This document shows positions 40,415 through 49,217 of a DNA stretch of 64,000 nucleotides, piece by piece (position 1 is the first letter of the stretch; every line of letters starts with the position of its first letter). The notes beneath the pieces are model-generated. The model saw only the letters and a program-made list of their open reading frames with translations, was not told the DNA's origin and made no database searches. The stretch comes from Myroides sp. N17-2. Lineage in GTDB: Bacteria; Bacteroidota; Bacteroidia; Flavobacteriales; Flavobacteriaceae. Made by a program: the position numbers and the translations under genes. The stretch lies in the NCBI RefSeq assembly GCF_002286775.1, contig NZ_NSGJ01000023.1, positions 1 through 64,000 of the forward strand. The letters run 5' to 3'.

Positions 40415-40439
40415 GATTTATATCATTGCGATATAAATC
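40415..40439. promoter_or_regulatory. Inverted repeat upstream of the CNNM/CorC gene
   Basis: GATTTATATC-ATTGC-GATATAAATC, perfect in both arms. Candidate operator; no regulator gene is adjacent. Confidence 0.4.
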
Positions 40440-40784
40440 AAGTATCAAAATTAACAATTAAATCAATACAGCAGATATCAATGTTTATTAATTTTAAAAA
40501 ATTATTGGTATGCGTACAATTATAATAGCTATACCTTCATTTTATTAATACAAAATGAAGTACAATTAATATGATTATATATAATAAGTAACTAAAACAC
40601 TATAAATGTTTCAGAAATATTCAACTAAGAATAAATTGCTTAAGGACTGAACTTAAAAGATAGTCTACCTATCAATTTTAGCCACCCAATAGTACATAAC
40701 CCTATTTAGCACTAAAACACAGTCAGTCAAATGCTAATTGTATCTATGCAAAGCAGAATTTATAGTAGCAACTTTAGTTGTAGA

Positions 40785-40902
40785 TTTAACCCAAAATACA
40801 GGATAGACAGGTAAAAAAGCAATTGCACGATATAGTACTAATGAAAGAACTATAAAGTAGAATTGCTTTGTAGTATTTGGCTAATGAGTAATGTGGGTTT
40901 AA
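40785..40902 (+). repeat. Family B dispersed repeat, copy 2 (internally deleted)
   Basis: Starts TTTAACCCAAAATAC, then GGATAGACAGGTAAA, then ATAAAGTAGAATTGCTTTGT-AGTATTTGGCTAATGAGTAA and TGTGGGTTTAA. The central part of the full repeat is missing. Shares its end with copy 3. Confidence 0.8.
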
Positions 40903-41058
40903 CCCAGATTACGCAATAGACATATAAACGAAAAGTAATTATACAAAATAGGTCTGAATTAGTGATGAAAGCATACTATAGTATGGTTTTGGAGCTAATG
41001 AAAGAGCTATAAAGTAGAATTGCTTTGTAGTATTTGGCTAATGAGTAATGTGGGTTTA
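40895..41058 (+). repeat. Family B dispersed repeat, copy 3
   Basis: About 155 bp from TTTAACCCAGATTACGCAAT through GACATATAAACG, ATACAAAATAGGTCTG, CATACTATAGTATGG and ATAAAGTAGAATTGCTTTGT to TGGGTTTAA. Tandem with copy 2 and matching it exactly over the last 55 bp or so. The ends TTTAACCCA / TGGGTTTAA form imperfect inverted repeats. Confidence 0.85.
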
Positions 41059-41070
41059 AGATAAACTATT

Positions 41071-41553
41071 TTACATAGAATCTTTATCGAAGTGGAAAGG
41101 CAAGATATTTACCAATGATGGCGAATAACATACTTTTCCTTCAGCCCCCATAAAATACATCTCGATTGGAGTATCCTGTTTTACTTCGTACTCTAAGATA
41201 CTTTGTCTACAAGCTCCACAAGGAGGTATTGGACTATTAGTTATTTTTAAGTCAGAAGATGCAGTGATTGCCATCTTTACTATCCTCTTACCTGGATAGT
41301 TTGCTCCCACATAGAATATCGCTGTACGTTCTGCACATAATCCAGATGGAAAAGCAGCATTTTCTTGATTAGACCCTACCACTACAGTACCATCTTCTAA
41401 CAAGATAGCAGCTCCTACTCTAAATTTAGAATATGGTGCATAAGCATTCTTACGAACCTCTATTGCTCTATTCATTAATTCTTGATCAGCTACTGTCAAC
41501 TCCGCTAAAGAGTCATATTCTAAAAACGTTGTAACAATTTCAATTTTTTTCAT
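41071..41553 (-). CDS. cdd: Cytidine deaminase
   Basis: Homotetrameric zinc enzyme converting cytidine to uridine, 160 residues. Both zinc motifs are present: CAERTAIF (Cys-Ala-Glu, proton shuttle Glu) and PPCGACRQSILEY (two Cys). The N-terminal KNAYAPYSKFRVGAAILLEDG stretch is the classic start. Family B repeat copy 3 ends 13 bp from the stop, so it lies in the 3' flank. A terminator for the upstream porV gene precedes this gene at 41580, so cdd should have its own promoter. Confidence 0.95.
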   Translation of the reverse strand: MKKIEIVTTFLEYDSLAELTVADQELMNRAIEVRKNAYAPYSKFRVGAAILLEDGTVVVGSNQENAAFPSGLCAERTAIFYVGANYPGKRIVKMAITASSDLKITNSPIPPCGACRQSILEYEVKQDTPIEMYFMGAEGKVCYSPSLVNILPFHFDKDSM

Positions 41554-41579
41554 AATCCTTGACTATTAGAGATAAAAAA

Positions 41580-41609
41580 TCCAAACGCATCTTTTGGGGA
41601 TGGTTTGGA
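41580..41609 (-). terminator. Terminator between porV and cdd
   Basis: On the minus strand TCCAAACCATC pairs with GATGCGTTTGGA, followed by six T. It lies 181 bp past the porV stop and upstream of cdd. Confidence 0.85.
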
Positions 41610-41636
41610 CTCTTATACAAATATACTATTTTTTTT

Positions 41637-41797
41637 AACCCGATACACGCAATAGACATATAAACGATAAGTAATTATACAAAATAGATCATAATTAGTG
41701 ATTCACACATACTATTGTATGGTTTTAGAGCTAATAAAAGAACTATGAAGTAAAATTGTTTATAATATTTAACTAAAACGTATTAGGGGTTTAACCT
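41637..41797 (+). repeat. Family B dispersed repeat, copy 4 (diverged)
   Basis: Starts TTAACCCGATACACGCAATA, then GACATATAAACG, ATACAAAATAGATC, a central CATACTATTGTATGGTTTT, AGAGCTAATAAAAGA, and ends AGGGGTTTAACC. It runs into the porV stop codon region. More diverged than copies 2 and 3. Confidence 0.8.
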
Positions 41798-42930
41798 CTT
41801 GAATAAGTTTTTCTACCTAAATCAAATGTTAGAGAAAATCTTAAGGTATTCTCCATTGGGTTGTTAATTTTCGATGTTGAGAATAAGTATGATAGATCTA
41901 TTGTCATCATACTATATTTAAATCCAGCTCCTAAAGTAGCATATTGTCTAGCTCCTTTCTCAGGACTTTCGTGAAAATACCCTGTTCTAAAAGCAAACTT
42001 ATTATCATACCAATACTCTGCTCCTATAGACCAAGCTATTTCCTTCATCTCCTCACTTAATCCGTCAGGTGCATCACCGAATGATTTAAACACACCTTTA
42101 AACCAACTCATATCATTATACTTAATCATTTCCTCTGAGTCAGTTCTATCTAATGGAGGTGTTGGTACTAGTAACTTACTGACCTCTGCACCTACAGTCA
42201 GTGTGTTCTGTCTGTCTATGATAAAATCAAAACTTCCACCTAATCTTAAATTAGTAGGCAAGAAAGAACCAAATTGTTCGTCTTCATACTTAATCTTAGG
42301 GCCTAAATTTTGAATATTAAATCCTGCTCTCCATCTACCATCAAAACTATAAAAGTTAATTAAATCTGATTCATAGAACCCTGCAACATCTACGGCTACT
42401 TGACTAGCCATTGTATTTGACCCATCCGTTTCTGGCATTCTAAGATTTGAATTTATAAAACGACCTGTAACAGCCATACCAAAACGATCACTTAATTTCA
42501 ATGAATAAGACACATCAATGGCAAACTCATTAGGCTTTTTTACAGAGGCTGGACCGTTATAACTATCTCTAAACTCCATCTCTCCCATTCCGAAGTAACG
42601 CAATCCTACACCAATAGCACTACGTTCATTAAATTTATTATAGTATGTTAATTGTCCTAATGACATATCACTACTCACCTTAGACATATATGGACTATAA
42701 TTTAACGAAAAACCTTGTGATTGTGTAGCAAAAGCATATTTTGCAGCATTGTGTTGTTGAGAAAACACATCTGTAGATGTACCTACTCCCATATCTCCCA
42801 TACCTGAAGACCTAGCGTCCCCAGCGATCATTAAGAACGGAACTCCTGTAGTTATAGGTCTAACTATATCCTGAGCATAAATGCTATGTCCCGCTAACAC
42901 AGTAAGAAATAAGGCTGTAACTTTTTTCAT
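41791..42930 (-). CDS. porV: Type IX secretion outer membrane protein PorV (LptO)
   Basis: Outer membrane shuttle for T9SS cargo that delivers clients to the PorU sortase and the attachment complex. Signal MKKVTALFLTVLAGHSIYAQ, then DIVRPITTGVPFLMIAGDARSSGMGDMGVGTSTDVFSQQHNAAKYAF, the PorV signature, followed by a 14-strand FadL-like barrel. Start ATG at 42930 chosen: the upstream frame (to 43023) is hydrophobic with no signal shape. 379 residues. In F. johnsoniae, porV, porU and gldJ are neighbours; here porU is absent between them. Family B copy 4 lies in its 3' flank. Confidence 0.94.
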   Translation of the reverse strand: MKKVTALFLTVLAGHSIYAQDIVRPITTGVPFLMIAGDARSSGMGDMGVGTSTDVFSQQHNAAKYAFATQSQGFSLNYSPYMSKVSSDMSLGQLTYYNKFNERSAIGVGLRYFGMGEMEFRDSYNGPASVKKPNEFAIDVSYSLKLSDRFGMAVTGRFINSNLRMPETDGSNTMASQVAVDVAGFYESDLINFYSFDGRWRAGFNIQNLGPKIKYEDEQFGSFLPTNLRLGGSFDFIIDRQNTLTVGAEVSKLLVPTPPLDRTDSEEMIKYNDMSWFKGVFKSFGDAPDGLSEEMKEIAWSIGAEYWYDNKFAFRTGYFHESPEKGARQYATLGAGFKYSMMTIDLSYLFSTSKINNPMENTLRFSLTFDLGRKTYSRG

Positions 42931-43399
42931 CTTGATTTTTTTAAGATTCACAAATATAAACTTTTTAACATTTCTAAAGACTAGCATTAGAATTAATAAT
43001 ATTTCCAAATAGTCAAAACACAACTATTCACCTTATTAAGATCAGTTCTAATACCTATTAGTCTGAAAAGCACAATAAATATATTTAATAACATCCCACT
43101 TACATATTGTAAATCTAATGATTTAATCCATAGCTACAATTCAATAATCATACTACAAATCAAACAAAATACAACTGGAATTATACTATATAAATATTTT
43201 TAGCAAATAATAACACCACTCATTCTTCTAAAAACTTTCCTATAGTATCTAGCATATTTACAAACATCCATTTTATACAAGGAAGTTTATATTAGCACAG
43301 AACGACTTATTAAACACGTATAGAGCTCCTATTACTTAGTTACTATGTAAAACGCACAAATAGTCCTATTTCTTATTTTTTTATTAAAATAATCTGCCA

Positions 43400-43427
43400 T
43401 ACATTTGAGTAAATCCGTTTACATTTG
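43400..43427 (+). promoter_or_regulatory. Two candidate -7 elements upstream of gldJ
   Basis: TACATTTG occurs at 43400-43407 and again at 43420-43427, both fitting TAnnTTTG. Expected leader about 190 nt. The rest of the porV-gldJ gap (42931-43623) is AT-rich, with no gene, in particular no trace of porU. Confidence 0.4.
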
Positions 43428-43623
43428 CATTGAATAAAAAGAGAATTATAGAATACAATTATTTTTGACCAAACAATACAAAATACTTTTGGACGTTATA
43501 AAGGTAATTGCTTATTAAAAAATAAAAAAAAATGATACTTTTTCAATAAAATGAAAGTATTCACATTGCTAATTAAACGTTAATTATTAAATTGCGTACA
43601 ATTTTATATCCATTTATAACGAG

Positions 43624-45144
43624 ATGAAGATTAAAAAGCTTTTAAACTTTCGATTACTTGCAGGTATTTTAGTTGCTGCTAGTATAACGAGTTGCGGAAA
43701 ATCAAACAGTAACGTTTCAACGGCTACAGGTTGGAAAATCAATGATAGCAAAGGTGGTTTCCAATACAACACCAAATATGAACAACGTACTCCACAAGGA
43801 ATGGTTCCTGTAGAGGGTGGTACATTTACTATGGGACGTGTTCAAGAGGATATTCTTTCTGATTGGAACAACAATCCAAAAGAAATGTATGTTCAATCGT
43901 TTTATATGGATGAATCTGAAACTACTAATATAATGTACAACGAGTACTTATATTGGCTGCGTACTGTTTACCCACAAAACAACGAATTATATCAAGAAAT
44001 CTATACAAGTGCTATTCCTGACACTACTGTTTGGAGAGGTCCATCTGGATTCAATGAATCACTTATCACTAGCTATTTGAGACACCCTGCTTATGCTAAC
44101 TACCCTGTAGTAGGTGTAACTTGGCTACAAGCAAATGACTATGCTAAATGGAGAACTGATCGTGTAAACGAATTAGCCCTTGAGAAAGCAGGTTATTTAA
44201 AGAAAGATGCTAAGATTCTTGATGCAGACTCTGACGCACACTTCAGCACAGATACATATTTAATCTCTCCTGAATCAGTATATGGTGGTAATGGAGATAT
44301 CGCTTATAAAGGAAAAGGAAATAAAGCAAAAGAAGGTGATCGCAACTTGTATGCAACACAAAACTCTGGTTTATTTACTTCTCAATTCAGACTACCTACC
44401 GAGGCAGAATGGGAATATGCTGCTATCGGTCTAGTTGGTAATCGTGAATACAACAATTATAAAGGGCGCAAAACATACCCTTGGGATAAAGGTGGTAAAC
44501 GCAAAAAAGGCAGACCAATCGTACAAAACACTAAATATGCTAACTATAAGCAAGGACGTGGTGACTACGGAGGTATCGCCGGATGGTCTACAGATAATGG
44601 AGACATCACTAATGCTGTAAAATCATACCCTCCTAATGATTTTGGACTATATGATATGTCTGGTAACGTAGCAGAATGGGTAGCGGATGTTTATGATCCC
44701 AATACTGATCAAAACGATACTGACTTCAACTTCTATAAAGGAAATGTATACTACAAAAACAGAATAGGTGCTGATGGTAAGATTGAAATCACTACTAATG
44801 AATCTATTAAATTTGACACACTAAGTACTGGTAAATTAAGAATACGCAATCTACCTGGACAAGTTGCTCAAGAAATGTTAGATCCTTCTGTATTTGATGA
44901 TAATCTTCAGAATGGTCTTGGTGGTAAGATAAAAGGAGAAGCTCCTAAAGCACTGAGAAAAGCTACACTTTATGATGAGAAATCTCGTGTTATCAAAGGT
45001 GGTTCTTGGAAAGATAGAGCATATTGGTTAGATCCTGCTACTAGACGATACTTCCCAGAAGATCAAGCTACAGATTACATAGGATTCAGATTAGCAATGA
45101 CTAAAGTAGGTCCTAAATCAGACAAACGCAAAACAAAGAATTAA
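43624..45144 (+). CDS. gldJ: Gliding motility lipoprotein GldJ
   Basis: Lipoprotein required for gliding and T9SS function in flavobacteria. SPII signal MKIKKLLNFRLLAGILVAASITSC with lipidated Cys24, then a SUMF1/formylglycine-generating-enzyme-like domain: TPQGMVPVEGGTFTMGR, FYMDESETTNIMYNEYLYWLR, RLPTEAEWEYAA, DMSGNVAEWVADVYDP, and KGGSWKDRAYWLDPATRR...DYIGFRLAM. 506 residues. Followed by murF across a terminator, the same order as in other Flavobacteriaceae. Confidence 0.95.
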   Translation: MKIKKLLNFRLLAGILVAASITSCGKSNSNVSTATGWKINDSKGGFQYNTKYEQRTPQGMVPVEGGTFTMGRVQEDILSDWNNNPKEMYVQSFYMDESETTNIMYNEYLYWLRTVYPQNNELYQEIYTSAIPDTTVWRGPSGFNESLITSYLRHPAYANYPVVGVTWLQANDYAKWRTDRVNELALEKAGYLKKDAKILDADSDAHFSTDTYLISPESVYGGNGDIAYKGKGNKAKEGDRNLYATQNSGLFTSQFRLPTEAEWEYAAIGLVGNREYNNYKGRKTYPWDKGGKRKKGRPIVQNTKYANYKQGRGDYGGIAGWSTDNGDITNAVKSYPPNDFGLYDMSGNVAEWVADVYDPNTDQNDTDFNFYKGNVYYKNRIGADGKIEITTNESIKFDTLSTGKLRIRNLPGQVAQEMLDPSVFDDNLQNGLGGKIKGEAPKALRKATLYDEKSRVIKGGSWKDRAYWLDPATRRYFPEDQATDYIGFRLAMTKVGPKSDKRKTKN

Positions 45145-45167
45145 CATATTTTAGAATATTCTTTTTC

Positions 45168-45198
45168 AAAAGCCCTAATCTCATTAGGGCTTTTTTTT
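45168..45198 (+). terminator. gldJ terminator
   Basis: AAAAGCCCTAAT-CTC-ATTAGGGCTTTT and further T; between gldJ and murF. Confidence 0.92.
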
Positions 45199-45211
45199 AT
45201 ACTTTTGAACC

Positions 45212-46513
45212 ATGGATATTACAGAACTTTACCAATGTTTTTTACAGTGTGATGGTGTGTCTACGGATACTAGAAACATACTTCCTAACTCTCTTTTTTT
45301 TGCTTTAAAAGGAGACAATTTTGACGCTAATGAATTTGCTCAAGACGCCTTAAATAAAGGGGCTGCTTATGTAATAATGGACAACAAAAAGTTGGTAACT
45401 GATCCAACCAAAATGTTATACGTACAAGATGCGTTAGGCGCTTTACAGCAACTGGCTAAACACCATAGACAGCAATTAGGATTACCTATTATCGCCCTAA
45501 CAGGTAGTAATGGAAAGACTACTTCAAAAGAACTTATCGCTACAGTACTTAGCAAAAAGTACAAGATAACGGCTACTAAAGGAAATCTAAACAATCATAT
45601 CGGTGTTCCTTTAACCTTATTATCTATCACAGAAGATACAGATTTAGGAATTATAGAAATGGGAGCTAATCACAAACAAGAAATAGCAATGTTATGTGAA
45701 TTAGCAGATCCTGACTTTGGATACATCACGAACTTTGGGAAAGCCCACTTAGATGGCTTCGGAGGTTTTGAGGGCGTTATCAAGGCTAAAAGTGAATTAT
45801 ATGATTACCTTGAAGATAACCATAAAACAGCCTTTGTCAATATAGATGACCCTAGACAGGATGCTAAGACCATTACTTTTAGTCGCTTTACTTTTGGTAA
45901 TGACGAGTCAGCAGATATAGTGATCGATAAATTAGAAGCACAGCCTAATGCTACTGTTTACTATAAAGGAGAGGTTATTAATTCTAACCTTACAGGTATT
46001 TATAATGCAACTAACATAGCAGCTGCTCTAACGATAGGACAATTCTTTAATGTTGATTTTACAGATATTAAACAAGCTATAGCAGATTATATCCCTACGA
46101 ACAATAGATCTCAATGGATTACTAAAGGAGAATCTATGATACTATTAGATGCATATAATGCTAACCCTAGTAGTATGGATGCTGTCCTAACTAACTTTGA
46201 TCATTTAAAAGATGACAGAGATAAAGTATTCATCTTAGGTGATATGTTAGAACTAGGGAAAGAAGGATTAAAAGAACATAAAGATATCATAACTCGATTA
46301 GCTGAAGTAAACAATAAAACTGCTTACTTTATCGGTAAAGAATTTTCTAAGGCTTCTATCAATAATAAACACGAAAATATCTATCACTTCGATACTTTCG
46401 AATTGTTCAAACAACATATTGAAGAGGTATCAAACACAGTATTTCAGAACAAACTAATTCTAATCAAAGGATCTAGAGGCATCGCACTAGAGAGAGCATT
46501 AGATTTAATATAA
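45212..46513 (+). CDS. murF: UDP-N-acetylmuramoyl-tripeptide-D-alanyl-D-alanine ligase
   Basis: Mur ligase adding D-Ala-D-Ala in cytoplasmic peptidoglycan precursor synthesis. ATP loop IIALTGSNGKTTSKELIATVLS (about 95), the EMGANHKQEI motif, and the LLDAYNANPSSMDAVL substrate motif. 433 residues. A TACTTTTG element (45200-45207) just before the ATG at 45212 would make the transcript nearly leaderless; this is a guess. A bidirectional terminator follows. Confidence 0.96.
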   Translation: MDITELYQCFLQCDGVSTDTRNILPNSLFFALKGDNFDANEFAQDALNKGAAYVIMDNKKLVTDPTKMLYVQDALGALQQLAKHHRQQLGLPIIALTGSNGKTTSKELIATVLSKKYKITATKGNLNNHIGVPLTLLSITEDTDLGIIEMGANHKQEIAMLCELADPDFGYITNFGKAHLDGFGGFEGVIKAKSELYDYLEDNHKTAFVNIDDPRQDAKTITFSRFTFGNDESADIVIDKLEAQPNATVYYKGEVINSNLTGIYNATNIAAALTIGQFFNVDFTDIKQAIADYIPTNNRSQWITKGESMILLDAYNANPSSMDAVLTNFDHLKDDRDKVFILGDMLELGKEGLKEHKDIITRLAEVNNKTAYFIGKEFSKASINNKHENIYHFDTFELFKQHIEEVSNTVFQNKLILIKGSRGIALERALDLI

Positions 46514-46520
46514 TCTAACA

Positions 46521-46558
46521 AAAAAGAGCTTAACGATTTAATCATTAAGCTCTTTTTT
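46521..46558. terminator. Bidirectional terminator, murF and EEP hydrolase gene
   Basis: AGAGCTTAA and TTAAGCTCT form a stem flanked by A and T runs, usable from both strands. Confidence 0.87.
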
Positions 46559-46569
46559 TATATCTAATT

Positions 46570-47610
46570 CTACTCTTCCTTCTTCGTTAGTTCTAATCTA
46601 GTGATTAGCGGGAAGTGATCTGATTTTCTAAAATCCGAGTAGGTATTAAATGCCTTCACATGTATACGTGGATCTACGAATACATAATCTATTCGCATAG
46701 GATAATAAGAGAAATCATACGTCTTACCAAATCCTGCACCACCTTCTACGAAAGCGTCATTTAAATCACCTCTAATATTGCGATACACATAAGAGTAAGC
46801 ACTATTATTCATATCTCCACAAATAATCTTAGGTATAGAGACATCATTCATATGAGACTGTATCAGCTCAGATTGTACTTGCTGTTCTTTAAATGCCTTT
46901 GCGATACGGTTAACGATCATTTTAGACTTAGCCTCATCGATACTCTCATGTATATCAGGGCTAATACTTATCGACTGCAAATGGATACTATAAACTCTAA
47001 TGGTATCTTGTCCTTTCAAAATATCAGCGAACACCACATTGTTATTTGAGCTAGGTAGTTTAATCTCTCCTTTATCTAATATTCTATACTTCGAGTAGAT
47101 TGCTTGACCCGTTTTAATCTTGTTGCCGTGAGAAGTAACAAACTTATACGGATATTGACTAAACTTGATATTCGTATTCTTAGAATACTCTTGAAAACAC
47201 ACTACATCTGGATCGTGTAGATCAACGAATTCCTTTATCTTCTCAGGAATATCCTCATCTGGTATCCAATTAAAAAGATTAAACAGACGAACATTATAAC
47301 TCATTAGTGTGAACTCATTATCTCCCACTACTTCTGCCCTACCTGTAAACTTGTAAAACTTATTAATGAATGTAACACCGATTAATAACATTAATACAGA
47401 TAACCATATTTGTTTCTTCACTTGAACCAACCAATAGAACAGAAAGACTAAATTAATAATCAAAAAGAAAGGTAATATCAACGTAAAGACAGATAGTAAA
47501 GGAAACAGTTTAGGTGCCAAAAAAGGCAAAAAATAACCTACTAATGACATTACTGCCACTAATATATTTGCTCCATATACTACTTTATTAAACCACGAAA
47601 GGTTCTTCAT
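46570..47610 (-). CDS. Membrane-anchored endonuclease/exonuclease/phosphatase family protein
   Basis: Three N-terminal membrane segments (about 10-85), then an EEP (DNase I-like) hydrolase domain: LMSYNVRLFNLFNW, DPDVVCFQEYSKN, ICGDMNNSAYSYVYRNIRG and SDHFPLITRLEL supply the metal and catalytic residues. 346 residues. Position of the domain relative to the membrane is not certain. It is the last gene of the mutL-rhomboid-rhomboid operon (3-bp gap), so may degrade a nucleic acid or lipid phosphate linked to that operon; inference. Confidence 0.88.
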   Translation of the reverse strand: MKNLSWFNKVVYGANILVAVMSLVGYFLPFLAPKLFPLLSVFTLILPFFLIINLVFLFYWLVQVKKQIWLSVLMLLIGVTFINKFYKFTGRAEVVGDNEFTLMSYNVRLFNLFNWIPDEDIPEKIKEFVDLHDPDVVCFQEYSKNTNIKFSQYPYKFVTSHGNKIKTGQAIYSKYRILDKGEIKLPSSNNNVVFADILKGQDTIRVYSIHLQSISISPDIHESIDEAKSKMIVNRIAKAFKEQQVQSELIQSHMNDVSIPKIICGDMNNSAYSYVYRNIRGDLNDAFVEGGAGFGKTYDFSYYPMRIDYVFVDPRIHVKAFNTYSDFRKSDHFPLITRLELTKKEE

Positions 47611-47613
47611 ACT

Positions 47614-48468
47614 CTATTCTTTTCCAGCTCTAAATAAAAAGTCCTTCTCTTCTTTCGTCAGACTTTCATACCCAGATTTACTGATTTTATCTAATATACT
47701 ATCTATTTTCTTTTGTCGTGTTTCTCCTTCATTACCTACCTCATTCTCCTTGTTCACAACATTTTTATTAACATAAACCTTCTTAAACTTAGTCCCTTGA
47801 CTGCGTTTAAACAGATTACTTATCTTATCAAATATACTACTTAAATCATATCCTTTCTCTAATAATTTTATATAGAGATATCCCATAGCAGCTCCACCTA
47901 GATGAGCTAAGTGTCCACCTACATTACTTGTATTTAATTGGATAACATCTAGAACAATGATAAAAACAGCGATATGCCACATCTTTACATTCCCTATTAA
48001 TGCTAATCTAACTTGCATCATAGGAGCGTGTACTGCCATTCCTACTAACGGTGCTATCGTAGCTGCCGAAGCCCCTACTAATACTGTTCCTGTAGTCATA
48101 AACTGAGACCCTATCACAAAGAATATTCCTCCTAATAAAGCACCGAATATATATAATGTCAAGAATTGTTTCTCACTAAAGAACGTAGAAAATAATCGAT
48201 TCACAAAGAACAACATAATCATATTAAACAGCAGATGTATTACACCAGCGTGTATAAATGAATAAGTAAGTATTGTCCAAGGTTTAAAAGCTAATATAGA
48301 CAGATTGCTATTTAATACTAACCACGATAATACATGTGCACTAAACACTGAAAAAAAAGCATCTAATACAAGCACAATTAATCCTATCCCAACATTCCAA
48401 TAAATAATCTTCTGTGCGATACCCCCAGCTCTATACGAATACTTTAAATCGTCTAATATCTTGCTCAT
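47614..48468 (-). CDS. Rhomboid family intramembrane serine protease with DUF6576 tail
   Basis: 284 residues. Six-segment rhomboid fold with HAGVIHLLFNMIMLFFVNRLF, the catalytic serine in LVGASAATIAP and the histidine in GHLAHLGGAAMGYLY. The C-terminal soluble tail ends KKIDSILDKISKSGYESLTKEEKDFLFRAGK, the DUF6576 pattern seen on flavobacterial rhomboids. Its ATG overlaps the stop of the next rhomboid gene upstream (TAATG), so the two are translationally coupled. Confidence 0.92.
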   Translation of the reverse strand: MSKILDDLKYSYRAGGIAQKIIYWNVGIGLIVLVLDAFFSVFSAHVLSWLVLNSNLSILAFKPWTILTYSFIHAGVIHLLFNMIMLFFVNRLFSTFFSEKQFLTLYIFGALLGGIFFVIGSQFMTTGTVLVGASAATIAPLVGMAVHAPMMQVRLALIGNVKMWHIAVFIIVLDVIQLNTSNVGGHLAHLGGAAMGYLYIKLLEKGYDLSSIFDKISNLFKRSQGTKFKKVYVNKNVVNKENEVGNEGETRQKKIDSILDKISKSGYESLTKEEKDFLFRAGKE

Positions 48469-49217
48469 TATCTATCCCAACGATTGTGGTTAAATTGTGT
48501 CTTTTTAAAATAGACCATCAACAGGTACCCCATTAGCGCTCCTCCGATATGTGCAAAGTGAGCGATACCTCCTCCACCACCGAATAAACTAAAGCTACCT
48601 ACTACCCCTCCATATAAATCAAGAAGTAATATACCTGGCACGAAGTACTTCGCCTTTACAGGCACAGGGATGAACATCATCATCAACTCCGCATTAGGAA
48701 ACATAAACGCAAATGCTACTAATAATCCATAGATAGCTCCTGATGCTCCTACTACTGGTGTATTATATGCTGATAAAAAGTTATTTAATTCTCCTGCCCC
48801 TAACACATTATTCCATCTCATATCATATTTCCCTTCTGCCAATAACGACATCACATCAGAAGATGTATACCCATTATCTACTAAAGTTGATACTGCACTA
48901 TGCACACTATAGTAATTTACTCCTGTATGTAATAACGCTGCTCCAAAACCACATAACAAATAGAATGTTAAGAATTTCTTACCTCCCCAGATAGATTCTA
49001 GTGTAGATCCAAAAGAAAATAAAGCAAACATATTAAACAAGATATGCATCAGTCCTCCATGCATAAACATATGCGTCAAAGGTTGCCATGCATAGAAACT
49101 AGGGTTTTCAAAATAATACATCGCTAACAACTGATTCATAGCCGGTATAAAATTACTTGCTACAAAAAAGATGACATTAACAATAATAAGGTGCTTTACG
49201 GTGTCAGTTATTCTCAT
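48468..49217 (-). CDS. Rhomboid family intramembrane serine protease
   Basis: 249 residues, six-segment rhomboid core with HMFMHGGLMHILFNMFALFSFG, serine in VVGASGAIYGLLVAFAF and histidine in IAHFAHIGGALMGYLLMVYF. A short extra loop (about 85-130) sits between segments 3 and 4. It is coupled by TAATG overlaps to both mutL upstream and the second rhomboid downstream. The two rhomboids are not close to identical, so they are likely partners or have different substrates. Confidence 0.93.
   Translation of the reverse strand: MRITDTVKHLIIVNVIFFVASNFIPAMNQLLAMYYFENPSFYAWQPLTHMFMHGGLMHILFNMFALFSFGSTLESIWGGKKFLTFYLLCGFGAALLHTGVNYYSVHSAVSTLVDNGYTSSDVMSLLAEGKYDMRWNNVLGAGELNNFLSAYNTPVVGASGAIYGLLVAFAFMFPNAELMMMFIPVPVKAKYFVPGILLLDLYGGVVGSFSLFGGGGGIAHFAHIGGALMGYLLMVYFKKTQFNHNRWDR

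Noticed and set aside
42931..43023. Longer PorV start with a second hydrophobic stretch
   Set aside because: The upstream residues do not form a signal peptide with a cleavage site; MKKVTALFLTVLAGHSIYAQ does.
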